Shown here piece after piece: positions 1-7,619 of a stretch of 64,000 nt of DNA. The stretch lies in contig NZ_JACSQC010000001.1 in assembly GCF_014836875.1 (NCBI RefSeq), positions 572,704-636,703 of the forward strand, given 5' to 3'. The position numbers were made by a program, and so were the translations under genes. Numbering within the stretch: position 1 is the stretch's first letter; every line of letters starts with the position of its first letter. Source of the DNA: Arthrobacter pullicola (lineage in GTDB: Bacteria; Actinomycetota; Actinomycetes; Actinomycetales; Micrococcaceae). The notes beneath the pieces are model-generated. The model ran no database searches. It was given only the letters and a program-made list of their open reading frames with translations, and was not told the origin of the DNA.

Positions 1-19
1 GCCGGGAACCTTCCCCGGC
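1..19 (-). terminator. possible stem downstream of the PadR-linked membrane gene
   Basis: An imperfect inverted repeat (GCCGGGAA and TTCCCCGGC around a 2-base loop) lies about 40 bases beyond the stop of the first minus-strand gene. No T tract follows within the window, so a terminator role is only a guess. Confidence 0.25.
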
Positions 20-60
20 CGGCGCCGCCGTCGTCTGCCTTGACTGGTTCAGAACTGTGC

Positions 61-1041
61 CTACCTCAGCGCCTGCTGCGCCGGAACCGGCCGGCTGGCC
101 TTCCAGGCCTTTCGGAATCCGTCACCGATATCCCAGAGCCCGATGACCAGAACCGCGGCGGCCGTGATTCCCGCGATCCAGCCGGAGGCATCGGCACCCC
201 AGTCCACATTGGCCAGGAATGCCCAGTCAAACACCTGGTCCGTGGCCAGCAGCCAGAGCACCGGCACCATAAACAGCAGCGCCAGCACCGTATTCACGGC
301 CGCGAAGGTGTAGGTCCAGCGGCCGGCCAGGTACAGCACGACGGCGAACCCGGCTTCGATGACCAGCAGTGCAATCACGTAGGGAAGCCAGAAACTCCAG
401 AGAGCCTCCTGCAGCACCAGTACCGGTTCGCCGTCCAGGTACATCAGCGATCCGATCCGCTGCCAGAGCAGCAGTCCGATGAAGAAGGCTATGAGGACCA
501 CCGTGGCGATGGTGTCGCCCAGGGAGACCTGCGCCTTCCGCGGCAGGGCAGGAAGCATGGCGGGGGTCCAGGCTCCCAGTCCGAGGTCCTTCCGCCGGGT
601 TCCGTTGTACTGGATGATCCCGAACGTCAGGGTCACCCAGAAGCCCAGGTGCACCAGGGCGTTGACGGCGGTGCCGATCGCGGCACCGAAGGCACCGGCC
701 GGTTCCCCGGGGTCTATCGCCATCCGGACCACGATGCTGCCCACAAAAGCGAGCGGGACCACGATCAGCAGCAGCGTTTTCAGTAGCCGCCACCAGTCCA
801 GGAACAGGTCCGGGCCAATGAGGTAGAGGGGCCTGCCGGTGTAGCGCGCGGCCAGCCGGGCCGGATCACCGAGCTCGGTGAGCACATCAGTCTCGGCTTC
901 GGCCGGAGGCTGTCCGCCCTCCACCCGGGCCTCGACGTCGTCGGTAATGGAGCCGCGCAGTTCGCGTTCGATATCGCCACGCTGTGCTTCGGGGATCGAC
1001 CTCAGGGCTGCGAAGACATAGCGGTCGGTAAGAGTACTCAT
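61..1041 (-). CDS. PadR-associated multi-pass membrane protein with HAAS/permease-prefix N-terminus
   Basis: This 326-residue protein begins with a soluble helical region (about residues 1-70, with IPEAQRGDIERELR and VLTELGDPARLAARY) of the HAAS or DUF1700/permease-prefix type. About six to seven hydrophobic membrane segments follow, from residue 85 to the C-terminus. Its start overlaps the stop of the upstream PadR gene by 4 bases, so the two are translationally coupled. Such PadR-HAAS pairs are common in Gram-positive bacteria and usually respond to membrane or cell-envelope conditions; the ligand here cannot be read from sequence. No catalytic motif is visible. The family call is good, the precise role unknown. 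Confidence 0.8.
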   Translation of the reverse strand: MSTLTDRYVFAALRSIPEAQRGDIERELRGSITDDVEARVEGGQPPAEAETDVLTELGDPARLAARYTGRPLYLIGPDLFLDWWRLLKTLLLIVVPLAFVGSIVVRMAIDPGEPAGAFGAAIGTAVNALVHLGFWVTLTFGIIQYNGTRRKDLGLGAWTPAMLPALPRKAQVSLGDTIATVVLIAFFIGLLLWQRIGSLMYLDGEPVLVLQEALWSFWLPYVIALLVIEAGFAVVLYLAGRWTYTFAAVNTVLALLFMVPVLWLLATDQVFDWAFLANVDWGADASGWIAGITAAAVLVIGLWDIGDGFRKAWKASRPVPAQQALR

Positions 1042-1376
1042 GATTGTCTTCCTTCGTTGAGCTGGCGAATGGAGCCGTGCAGGCTGTCCCAGTCGCGCAG
1101 CAGCGCTTCGAGCAGTTCCCTGCCTTGTTCAGAGGTGGTGTAGAACTTCCGCGGCCGTGCTTCCCCGGTGTCCCAGGAGCTGGTCAGCAGGCCCTGTTTT
1201 TCCAGGCGGCGCAGCAGTGGGTAAAGCGTGTTGGCCTCGACGGCGAAACCCGCCTTATCCAGTGCCTCCAGCAGGCCGTAGCCGTAGCCGGGCCGCTTGA
1301 GGATGGAGAGGCAAGCCAGCACCACGGTTCCGCGGCGCAGTTCCTGCAGGTGTCCGCCGAGCAGTTCATCGTCCAT
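1038..1376 (-). CDS. PadR family transcriptional regulator
   Basis: A 112-residue winged-helix repressor. The PadR core is clear: LACLSILKRPGYGYGLLEAL, then ANTLYPLLRRLEKQGLL (recognition helix and wing), then the aromatic FYTTSEQGRELLEAL segment and a short C-terminal helix typical of small PadR-s2 proteins. It is the first gene of a two-gene minus-strand operon with the HAAS membrane protein. Two overlapping palindromes lie just upstream of the ATG, so autorepression is likely. The inducer is unknown. Confidence 0.92.
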   Translation of the reverse strand: MDDELLGGHLQELRRGTVVLACLSILKRPGYGYGLLEALDKAGFAVEANTLYPLLRRLEKQGLLTSSWDTGEARPRKFYTTSEQGRELLEALLRDWDSLHGSIRQLNEGRQS

Positions 1377-1380
1377 GACT

Positions 1381-1403
1381 CACACTATGGTGTGTCAGAC
1401 ACA
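1381..1403. promoter_or_regulatory. candidate PadR operator
   Basis: Two overlapping palindromes sit 5-27 bases upstream of the padR start: CACAC-TATG-GTGTG (1381-1394) and TGTGTC-A-GACACA (1391-1403). A -10-like TATTGT on the minus strand is adjacent. The position fits an autoregulatory operator, but binding is inferred only. Confidence 0.5.
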
Positions 1404-2118
1404 ATAATGCAACAGGTTGTGGGGACTTTTTTCGACAGAGTTCAAGGGGGTCATGGCTGGTGCCGTGCTGGTGCTTTGTTCGCCGTTGTGCCGGCGGGGT
1501 GCTGGCTTGTGGGCGGGCGCCATGGTGCTGCTGAGGGCATCCATCACCGTGCTGCCTCTTCGTTCGCCGCTGTGCTGCTGGGCGGCGTCCGGCATAGGAT
1601 CCGGCACGGCGCTCAGCCGGTGCCGCCTCGGAAGCCGTGGGAAAGAGACCATCGGCCGAAGCCACCCAGGTCCCCCAGAGCCGCCCAGTTTCCCACAGTG
1701 TGGTGCAGAAGTTGCCTTGGGGGAAACATCTGCCACAGAGGTAACAAGGGGTGGGAGGCTGCGCGGGAGCTGTTCGGGTTCGGGACCAAGGCGGCACGGA
1801 TTCCCACTCTATGTAACCTGCCGTGACTGGTGGGGTCACATCAGCCTCAGGAGTGAACTTAGAGTGGGAACGCGTGTCGCCCCCGGCCGAGTGTCCCGCC
1901 CGGGGACCAGGCCCACACTCGATCCGGTGCCGCCAGGGATCCAGACCGCCCCCGGCCATGCACCATGCCCATGGCTGCGAATGGGATCCGCCCCCGGCCA
2001 CGAACCAGGTCCGGGTCGAGGTCCGGGTCGGGGCCGGCCGCCCCCGGGCCGCCGCCCACCCCCAGACCCGCCGCCCACCCGGCCGCCGCCCCCGGGCCGC
2101 CGCCCGCATGCCGTCCGC
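1404..2118. other. 715-bp gene-free stretch, low complexity
   Basis: No convincing gene is seen on either strand. The left part carries diverged short repeats around TTCGTTCGCCG (near 1478 and 1558). The middle holds a perfect 11-bp inverted repeat (1801-1811 and 1860-1870). The right part (about 1875-2107) is extremely GC-rich, with recurrent CGCCCCCGGCC and CCCCCGGGCCGCCGCCC units. Open frames here encode only Pro/Gly/Arg-rich strings, as expected of GC-biased noncoding DNA. Confidence 0.6.
1801..1870. repeat. perfect 11-bp inverted repeat, 48-bp spacer
   Basis: TTCCCACTCTA at 1801-1811 is exactly mirrored by TAGAGTGGGAA at 1860-1870. The spacer contains a smaller stem, GTGAC and GTCAC. 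It could be a folded RNA, a protein-binding pair, or the ends of a decayed small mobile element. Confidence 0.6.
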
Positions 2119-2733
2119 TCAGCGGCGCCGGACTGGCTGCCGCAGGATGGTCTTCAGCTTCTCCGGCGCCGTCCGGCGCGGATCACTCAGATAAATCTCG
2201 TGGTGGTCACCGTTGAATTCCAGGCTGTTGCCGGGCATGTAGTCGTTGTGCAGGCGGGCCAGGACCGGCGCTTCGTCATCATAGGGACCGGTATGCAGGA
2301 TCTGGACGGAAAGCCCCTCCGCCAGGCTAAGCCAGCGGACCCGTTCCACCGACTCCAGGCCCTTTTTCGCCAGCACCTGCGCCACGGCGTCGTCGAGCAG
2401 GGCGGGAGTGATCCACTCCGGCTGGCTGATCAGCATGGTCCATTCCCAGGAATCCTTGTTTCCGCGCACAAAATCGGCCGGATTCTCCGCCCGCCACAGC
2501 CCTTCCAGCGGTCCGACAACGGAGTCGCGTCCGAGGGTTCGCTTGGCTGCGAACTTCAGCGTGTACGCCACTGAATACAGGGCTTCCACCGCTGCGGCGT
2601 AACCCGGGGAGGTGTTGGGGTTGCCCTGCCCGTCCATGGCGATGAAATTCTGCTCGGGAACCTCCACCAGGGTGAAGTCCGCGCCCGGGGCATAGAGCTC
2701 CGGGCGCTCCTTTTTGATGTCGAACTTGTCCAT
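2119..2733 (-). CDS. GyrI-like small-molecule-binding domain protein
   Basis: A 204-residue soluble protein of the GyrI-like/COG4832 type. It starts MDKFDIKKERPELYAP, continues with FTLVEVPEQNFIAMDGQGNPN, and has the late region LSVQILHTGPYDDEAPVLARLH that is characteristic of the family, ending in EIYLSDPRRTAPEKLKTILR. The start at 2733 is chosen because GGAAGAGG precedes this ATG; the open frame upstream lacks family similarity. The domain is related to the ligand-binding half of AraC/MerR multidrug sensors, but there is no DNA-binding domain. Substrate unknown. Transcribed alone on the minus strand. Confidence 0.82.
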   Translation of the reverse strand: MDKFDIKKERPELYAPGADFTLVEVPEQNFIAMDGQGNPNTSPGYAAAVEALYSVAYTLKFAAKRTLGRDSVVGPLEGLWRAENPADFVRGNKDSWEWTMLISQPEWITPALLDDAVAQVLAKKGLESVERVRWLSLAEGLSVQILHTGPYDDEAPVLARLHNDYMPGNSLEFNGDHHEIYLSDPRRTAPEKLKTILRQPVRRR

Positions 2734-2887
2734 GGCGGACCTCTTCCACCTGTGTTCGGTCAGGACCCCAATCCAAGTCCACGCTGCGGGCTCAGGCAAC
2801 CCCGCTGGGCCCGCCCCCTCATGTCGGGGCATGGGTTCGATACGATCCAAGCTGGAAACCGAATGAAGAGTTCACGACAGGGGCACG

Positions 2888-3601
2888 ATGACACTGGTAG
2901 GTACTGCGGCCACGGTGGTGCTGCTGCGCGACGGCACGGCAGGGTTGGAAGTTCTGCTGCTGGAACGGCCGCGTCACACGGGTACATTCGCGGGTGCCTG
3001 GGTCTTCCCGGGCGGCCGGGTGGACCCCCAGGATTATGAAGCGGCGGGGTACGCCCCACCGGCCGGTGCCGCCGGACCCCCGGACCCCAGCCGGGACCTC
3101 GCTGCTGCCCGGGTTGCCGGGGCGCGTGAGACGGCTGAGGAGACCGGGCTGCTCCTTCCCCCGGATTCCCTCACCGATCTGTCCTGCTGGATCCCGCCCC
3201 TGCAGGCACCCAAGCGGCTCAAGACCTGGTTTTTCCTGGCGGCGCATCCCGGCGGTGAGGTCCGGCTCAACCCGGGTGAACTCATCGATTCCGCCTGGCT
3301 CACTCCCGCTGCGGCCCTGGCCCGGCACCGGGAAGGCAAAATGCTTCTGGTGGCCCCGACCTTCGTCACGCTGACGCTGCTGCAGCAGGACGCCGACGTC
3401 GCGTCCGCTTTGGCACGCGCAGCAACAGGTCCGGTGGAGACATTCAGCAGCCGCCTCCTGGGGGGTTATGAGCCGGATGCCGTGATCGCCTGGCACGGCG
3501 ACCCGGAGTATCCGGACGCCGCCCTGGCGGGGCGTCCCGGCGAAGGGGCACGGCACCGGCTGACCATGCGTGGAAGCGACTGGCGGTACGAGCGAAGCTA
3601 G
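2888..3601 (+). CDS. Nudix hydrolase
   Basis: A 237-residue Nudix-fold protein. After the N-terminal strand AATVVLLRDG and the LLLERP segment, the glycine-rich turn WVFPGGRVD is separated by about 30 residues from the catalytic helix, RETAEETGLLL. The Nudix box is therefore the expanded form seen in NUDT19/NUDT7-like and other CoA-type hydrolases. The metal-binding glutamates (RETAEE) are present. The gene is preceded by an AGGGG site, and its stop overlaps the convergent MFS gene by 4 bases. Substrate, possibly a CoA ester or nucleotide derivative, is not determined. Confidence 0.85.
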   Translation: MTLVGTAATVVLLRDGTAGLEVLLLERPRHTGTFAGAWVFPGGRVDPQDYEAAGYAPPAGAAGPPDPSRDLAAARVAGARETAEETGLLLPPDSLTDLSCWIPPLQAPKRLKTWFFLAAHPGGEVRLNPGELIDSAWLTPAAALARHREGKMLLVAPTFVTLTLLQQDADVASALARAATGPVETFSSRLLGGYEPDAVIAWHGDPEYPDAALAGRPGEGARHRLTMRGSDWRYERS

Positions 3602-4830
3602 GCGCTGCGCGTCGTTCCCGTGCGGGGGCCCTCGGGAAGGACCCGGTTGCGGCCCGCCAGCAGGGCGATGCCGCAGCACACAGCCATGGCCCCGGCACTG
3701 GCGGCCAGCGGCAGGGTCCAGTCCCCGCTGAGGTCGTACAGGAAGCCGAACACCACCGGGCCCGCGGCGCCGATGCCGTAGCCCACCGACTGTGCCATGC
3801 CGGAGAGGGAGGCCGCCTGGACATGGTTGGTGGTGCGCAGGCTGAACAGGGACAGGGCCGTGACAATCAGGCTGCCCGCTCCCGCTGCGCTGATTACCAC
3901 CCAGAGCAAGGGCACTGCGGGGGCCAGCAGCAGCCCGAGGAATCCAGCCGTTGCCAGGAGGCTGCCGAAGACGGCGACCGGGCGCTGGTCGCGGAAGCGG
4001 TGCAGTAATCCGCCGGTGAGCAGGCTGGAAACCATGCCGACCAGCAGGAAAACGGAAACATGAAGCCCCGCAGTGGTTTCAGAGATGCCCTGATCGTGTT
4101 CGATGCTCGGCAGCCAGGTCATCAGGATGTAGAACGCCAGGGACTGCAGTCCCATAAAGAGTGTGACCTGCCAGCCCAGCAAGGTGGTCCAGGGGGAACG
4201 GTAGCGGACCTTAGGGGTGCGTCCGGGGCCGGAGGCGGGTGCCGGATCGCCCTTGAGGGTCGGGAGCAGCGCGGCCATGGCGATCAGCGCCAAACCTGCC
4301 CAGATGCCGAGGGCAAGCCGCCATCCGGTGCCCTGGGCGAGGGAAATCGGAACAACGACGGCGGCACCAAGCGCCGCGACTGCGCTGTGCGCCGCGATAT
4401 AGATGCCGGTCAGCTGGCTGACCCGGTCCGGAAAATCCCGCTTGATCAGTGACGGCAGGAGGACGTTCAGGAAGGCGATGGCGACGCCGATGAGAATGGT
4501 CCCGATCCAGAGCGCCGCCGGCAGGGGCATGGAGCGGAAAACGGTTCCCGTGGCCAGCAGTGCCAGGGAGAGCCACAGGGCCCGGTCCAACCCGACACGG
4601 GCGGCGAACGCCGGAGCCACTGGCGAAAACAGTGCAAAAGCAATCAGCGGCAGGCCGGTCAGGAAGCCCGCCTGGGCGCTGGTGAAATCGAGTTCCCGCC
4701 CGATGTCCGCCAGAAGCGGCCCTACGGATACGAACGCGACGCGGAGGTTTGTCCCGATCAGCAGGACGCCGGTGAGTGCGAGGCCTGCACGAACCGGCTG
4801 ATTGGTTCTGGTCCGGCCCGATACCGCCAC
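3598..4830 (-). CDS. MFS transporter, CynX/NimT type
   Basis: A 410-residue polytopic protein with about 12 hydrophobic segments and a cytoplasmic loop near residues 200-220 (GDPAPASGPGRTPKVRYRSP). The N-terminal signature LLIGTNLRVAFVSVGPLL and the internal FFD-like loops match the CynX/NimT (2-nitroimidazole/cyanate) subfamily. GTG is the start because AAGGGAG lies 5-6 bases upstream. The gene is convergent with the Nudix gene. The subfamily assignment does not fix the substrate; an exporter or uptake carrier for a small organic anion are both possible. Confidence 0.85.
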   Translation of the reverse strand: MAVSGRTRTNQPVRAGLALTGVLLIGTNLRVAFVSVGPLLADIGRELDFTSAQAGFLTGLPLIAFALFSPVAPAFAARVGLDRALWLSLALLATGTVFRSMPLPAALWIGTILIGVAIAFLNVLLPSLIKRDFPDRVSQLTGIYIAAHSAVAALGAAVVVPISLAQGTGWRLALGIWAGLALIAMAALLPTLKGDPAPASGPGRTPKVRYRSPWTTLLGWQVTLFMGLQSLAFYILMTWLPSIEHDQGISETTAGLHVSVFLLVGMVSSLLTGGLLHRFRDQRPVAVFGSLLATAGFLGLLLAPAVPLLWVVISAAGAGSLIVTALSLFSLRTTNHVQAASLSGMAQSVGYGIGAAGPVVFGFLYDLSGDWTLPLAASAGAMAVCCGIALLAGRNRVLPEGPRTGTTRSA

Positions 4831-4954
4831 GCTTCTCCCTTGCAGCCACGAATATGCTCTGCATCACGTTAGCGCGGGACTCAGCCGAAACAGCAAGGAC
4901 GCCTTATATGACGCAGCAAGTAGTTGCGGGAAGCGTGGCCGTGGCCAGTGGCGG

Positions 4955-5203
4955 TTAGCTGGCCGTGCCTTCGGTGGAGATCTGCTCGATCTCCTCGGGG
5001 GTCAGGCCGGCAACTGCTGCGATGCTTCCGGTCTCCAGGCCGTCGTTGACAGCCGTCTGCACCAGGTCGGTCAGGACCTGCTCGGCGCGGTCAACGGCCC
5101 ACTGCTGCGCTTCCAGCTGGGATGCGGCCAGAGCCAGAGTGGACAGCGAATCTTCGGTGGGAGTGGGAAGAGCGGGATCCTGCGTGGAACCTGTTGCTGT
5201 CAT
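4955..5203 (-). CDS. small hypothetical protein, 82 residues
   Basis: A short acidic soluble protein (MTATGSTQDPALPTPTEDSL) with a predicted helical middle (ALAASQLEAQQWAVDRAEQVL) and a C-terminal segment, GLTPEEIEQIS, that resembles a short helix-turn. No family is recognised. AAGGATAAAG precedes the ATG at a good distance, which supports a real gene. It lies 90 bases downstream of the MarR gene on the same strand and may be co-transcribed with it. Confidence 0.65.
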   Translation of the reverse strand: MTATGSTQDPALPTPTEDSLSTLALAASQLEAQQWAVDRAEQVLTDLVQTAVNDGLETGSIAAVAGLTPEEIEQISTEGTAS

Positions 5204-5293
5204 AGTCTTTATCCTTCGGTACGCCCCTGGATGCTAGCCAGGCAAGCTAGTTGTTAACCAGACAAGGTCTGGAGTGTTCAGCTAATGCCAATC

Positions 5294-5791
5294 TTACCGG
5301 TCGGCTTCAAGGGCCCGGGTCATCTGCTGCAGGAAGCGGGTAATGGTTGCCGCCTCCTCCGATGTCAGTGCTTCTGCGGCCTCCAGCATCTTTCGGTGCA
5401 TCGTTCCCAGCGTTTCCCGAACCTCCCGGTCCGCGCTGTCTGTGGGAATGATCTCCAGTGCACGCCTGTCTGTGGGGTGCGGGCGGCGGAGGAGATAGCC
5501 GCCCTTCTGCAGCCGGTCGATCAGGGCCGTGGTGGAAGCCGTGGAGATTTTCAGGAAGCGGGAAAGGTCCTTGGGTCCGATCGACTGCCCGGACTGCCGT
5601 GCCCGCATCACGTAGCGAATCGCCAGCAGGTCGGTTTCATTCATTCCCATGGAGTCACGGGTGCGCCGCCGCAGGGCTGCCTCAGCAGCCCGGTACGCGC
5701 GCAGTGAGTTTAGGACGTCGACGCCGCCGACGGTCTCAGGCGATTGCCGGTACCAATATCCGGCGCCTGTGGGGTTGACGGTTTCAGGCAT
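5294..5791 (-). CDS. MarR family transcriptional regulator
   Basis: A 165-residue winged-helix regulator. The MarR core is clear: MNETDLLAIRYVMRAR, IGPKDLSRFLKISTASTTAL (helix-turn-helix), IDRLQKGGYLLRRPHPTDRR (wing with the conserved D-R) and a C-terminal dimer helix. The start at 5791 has no strong ribosome binding site, so a slightly shorter product is possible. A 19-bp perfect palindrome lies 24 bases upstream, in the divergent region shared with a plus-strand gene for an acidic protein; the regulator probably controls both. Ligand unknown. Confidence 0.88.
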   Translation of the reverse strand: MPETVNPTGAGYWYRQSPETVGGVDVLNSLRAYRAAEAALRRRTRDSMGMNETDLLAIRYVMRARQSGQSIGPKDLSRFLKISTASTTALIDRLQKGGYLLRRPHPTDRRALEIIPTDSADREVRETLGTMHRKMLEAAEALTSEEAATITRFLQQMTRALEADR

Positions 5792-5814
5792 GCGGACAAG
5801 TTTAGCCCAGCGGA

Positions 5815-5833
5815 TTAGTAGGCCGCCTACTAA
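5815..5833. promoter_or_regulatory. candidate MarR operator, 19-bp palindrome
   Basis: TTAGTAGGCCGCCTACTAA is a perfect palindrome of two 9-bp arms about one central base. It sits between the MarR gene (minus) and the acidic-protein gene (plus). Size and position fit a MarR dimer site. Confidence 0.65.
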
Positions 5834-5974
5834 ATCGGATTCTTAGGACCGGGTTACTCAGCAAACTTATCATCTAGGGTGGGTAGTCCAGCGGCCGGGA
5901 TCCGCTCCCAGCCCGCACCACTGGCTGGACCAGCCCGCCTGGCTCGAGTGCAGAAGCAGCAAAGGAGACCGCGC

Positions 5975-6232
5975 ATGGCCACACCACATGAAGGACCGGT
6001 AATTCCCGGAAGCAATGAGGAGGACACGCTGGAGCAGCAGGTCCCGGTTGATCCGGACACCGTGGAGGACGAGAGCGCCGAGGATCCCGTCCGGCCGCAC
6101 GGAGATCCGCTGCTGCCGGGTGGGTCAGAGGCAGACCGGCTGGAGCAGGCCAGGGACAGCGGCGGCCCGGACGGCGAGGAAGACTATCCCCGCGACGTGG
6201 GAGCTGAGTATCCGGAAGACAGTGCCGGCTAG
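5975..6232 (+). CDS. small acidic hypothetical protein, 85 residues
   Basis: A very acidic, Pro/Gly-rich and probably disordered protein (MATPHEGPVIPGSNEEDTL, then repeated D/E blocks such as DPDTVEDESAEDP and GGPDGEEDYPRD). PVIPGSNEEDTLEQ and PLLPGGSEADRLEQ look like two copies of one motif. The start at 5975 is set by AAAGGAGA 6-9 bases upstream. No family is recognised. It is divergent from the MarR gene, may be regulated by it, and converges with the Fes-type esterase gene. Confidence 0.65.
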   Translation: MATPHEGPVIPGSNEEDTLEQQVPVDPDTVEDESAEDPVRPHGDPLLPGGSEADRLEQARDSGGPDGEEDYPRDVGAEYPEDSAG

Positions 6233-6254
6233 CCAGGTTTGACTGCCGGAACGG

Positions 6255-7619
6255 TCACTGCCCGCTGAACAGGTCTGAGAGTCCGCGGATCAGCCAGGGA
6301 TGCCACCAGGCCCAGTCATGGCCCCCGGTGATGGAACGGAAAGCGGTATCGACTCCGCTGCCGGCCAGCACGGTGTTGAGCCGCCCGGCGGGCTCGTGGA
6401 TGCTCGGCTCATAGCGGCCTGCCTGGATCCGGACGCGGAGTGGTTCCTGAACCGCCAGGAGAGGTTCCGCCAGGTCATAGCGCCACAGGGACGGCGACTG
6501 TGCCAGGGCTGTACCGGCCGCCTGCGGGTATCTGGCCAGCTGCCACAGCGCAGCCAGTCCGCCATAGCTGGCGCCGGAGACCACCGTCTGCAGCGGATCC
6601 TGCGTGACCGGAAGCGCCTGACGCAGTTCCGGCAGCAGGTCCCGTGCCACGAAGTCCACGCCCCCTTTCGGGCCGGACAACTCCCGCGAACGGGTGGGAA
6701 CATCCACTGAATCGATCATGGCCACGTGAATCGGCGGGAGCACGCCGTCGGCAATAGCCCGGTCCAGGGTGGCCGGCAGGTTCTGGTACTTCGCCCAGAC
6801 CTGGCCGTCGTGCAGCAGGACCAGTGGTGTCCGGCGGCCGCCGGACACGCGGGGCCGGTACAGCCAGAGCGTGCGCAGCTGGCCCGACTGCCGGTCCCGG
6901 ACCTGCCGCAGTTCCAGCCCCCGCACAAAGTTGCCAAGCACCTGCCGCGGCGCAGTGGGAACCCCGGGAACCCCCGCGTTCCTGCGGCCGGACAGCCGGG
7001 GCCGGGCCGGTTCACCCATGATGCTTGCTCCGGATTCTGCGGCCGGCGTGGGGGTGGCGAGCCACCCGGTGGAGGGCGCGTCGGGCAGCCGAAGCACCGA
7101 CGTCGGCGCCCCCGCCATGCCTGTGCCCAAGGCAGGATTCCGCGGGTCCGGACCGCCGGCGTCGGCCGCCAAGCGCACAGCCCGCCGGTCGTCCGCGGAC
7201 TGCCAGGGCGCGGGCGGCGCACCAGTATGTACGGTAATCCGGTAGCTGCTTTCCCAATCCGCCGGCATCCGCCAGGTCAGGGCCCACAACCCGTCCGGCA
7301 GCGCTTCGAATTCACAGGCGCTGACCGTGTCCGGATGCACCATGGCGTTCGCGGAGAGGATGACTGCCGTGGCCAGCGGATTCCGGTACAGGAAGGTGAC
7401 GGCCCGGACCGCCGGATCGCCCTGCGGGTCCTCTTCAATGAGCGGCAGTTCGCGGGTGTCCCAGCCGGCAAGCAGCTGCGCCCGTTCGGGTACGGAGAGC
7501 GTTTGCCAGTGCGCGCGGAAGTGTCCCGGAAGCGTGGAGAGCGCGGGGGCGGGCTGCGGTACGGGATCCCGCGGCAGGGGAAAGCTTCCTTCCGCGGCGG
7601 CCGGGATCCTAGTGGTCAT
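6255..7619 (-). CDS. fes: enterochelin esterase-like (Fes) hydrolase
   Basis: A 454-residue cytoplasmic esterase of the Fes/IroD type. An N-terminal Ig-like Fes domain (about residues 60-160, with VTFLYRNPLATAV and LPDGLWALTWRMPADW) precedes the alpha/beta-hydrolase esterase-D domain. The nucleophile is in GASYGGLAALW and the catalytic His in GGHDWAWWHPW. Family members hydrolyse tri-ester catecholate siderophores after import to release iron. The start at 7619 is internal to the longest frame and overlaps the upstream reductase gene by 11 bases, implying translational coupling. It is the last gene of the siderophore operon. Confidence 0.88.
   Translation of the reverse strand: MTTRIPAAAEGSFPLPRDPVPQPAPALSTLPGHFRAHWQTLSVPERAQLLAGWDTRELPLIEEDPQGDPAVRAVTFLYRNPLATAVILSANAMVHPDTVSACEFEALPDGLWALTWRMPADWESSYRITVHTGAPPAPWQSADDRRAVRLAADAGGPDPRNPALGTGMAGAPTSVLRLPDAPSTGWLATPTPAAESGASIMGEPARPRLSGRRNAGVPGVPTAPRQVLGNFVRGLELRQVRDRQSGQLRTLWLYRPRVSGGRRTPLVLLHDGQVWAKYQNLPATLDRAIADGVLPPIHVAMIDSVDVPTRSRELSGPKGGVDFVARDLLPELRQALPVTQDPLQTVVSGASYGGLAALWQLARYPQAAGTALAQSPSLWRYDLAEPLLAVQEPLRVRIQAGRYEPSIHEPAGRLNTVLAGSGVDTAFRSITGGHDWAWWHPWLIRGLSDLFSGQ

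Noticed and set aside
1366-2109. Minus-strand 247-codon frame upstream of padR
   Set aside because: It is rich in Ala/Gly/Pro/Arg/Thr, has no start signal and overlaps the padR operator. Treated as noncoding.
1417-2574. Long plus-strand frame through the gene-free stretch and the GyrI-like gene
   Set aside because: It runs through Pro/Gly/Arg repeats and then antisense to a recognisable gene. No motif or ribosome binding site.
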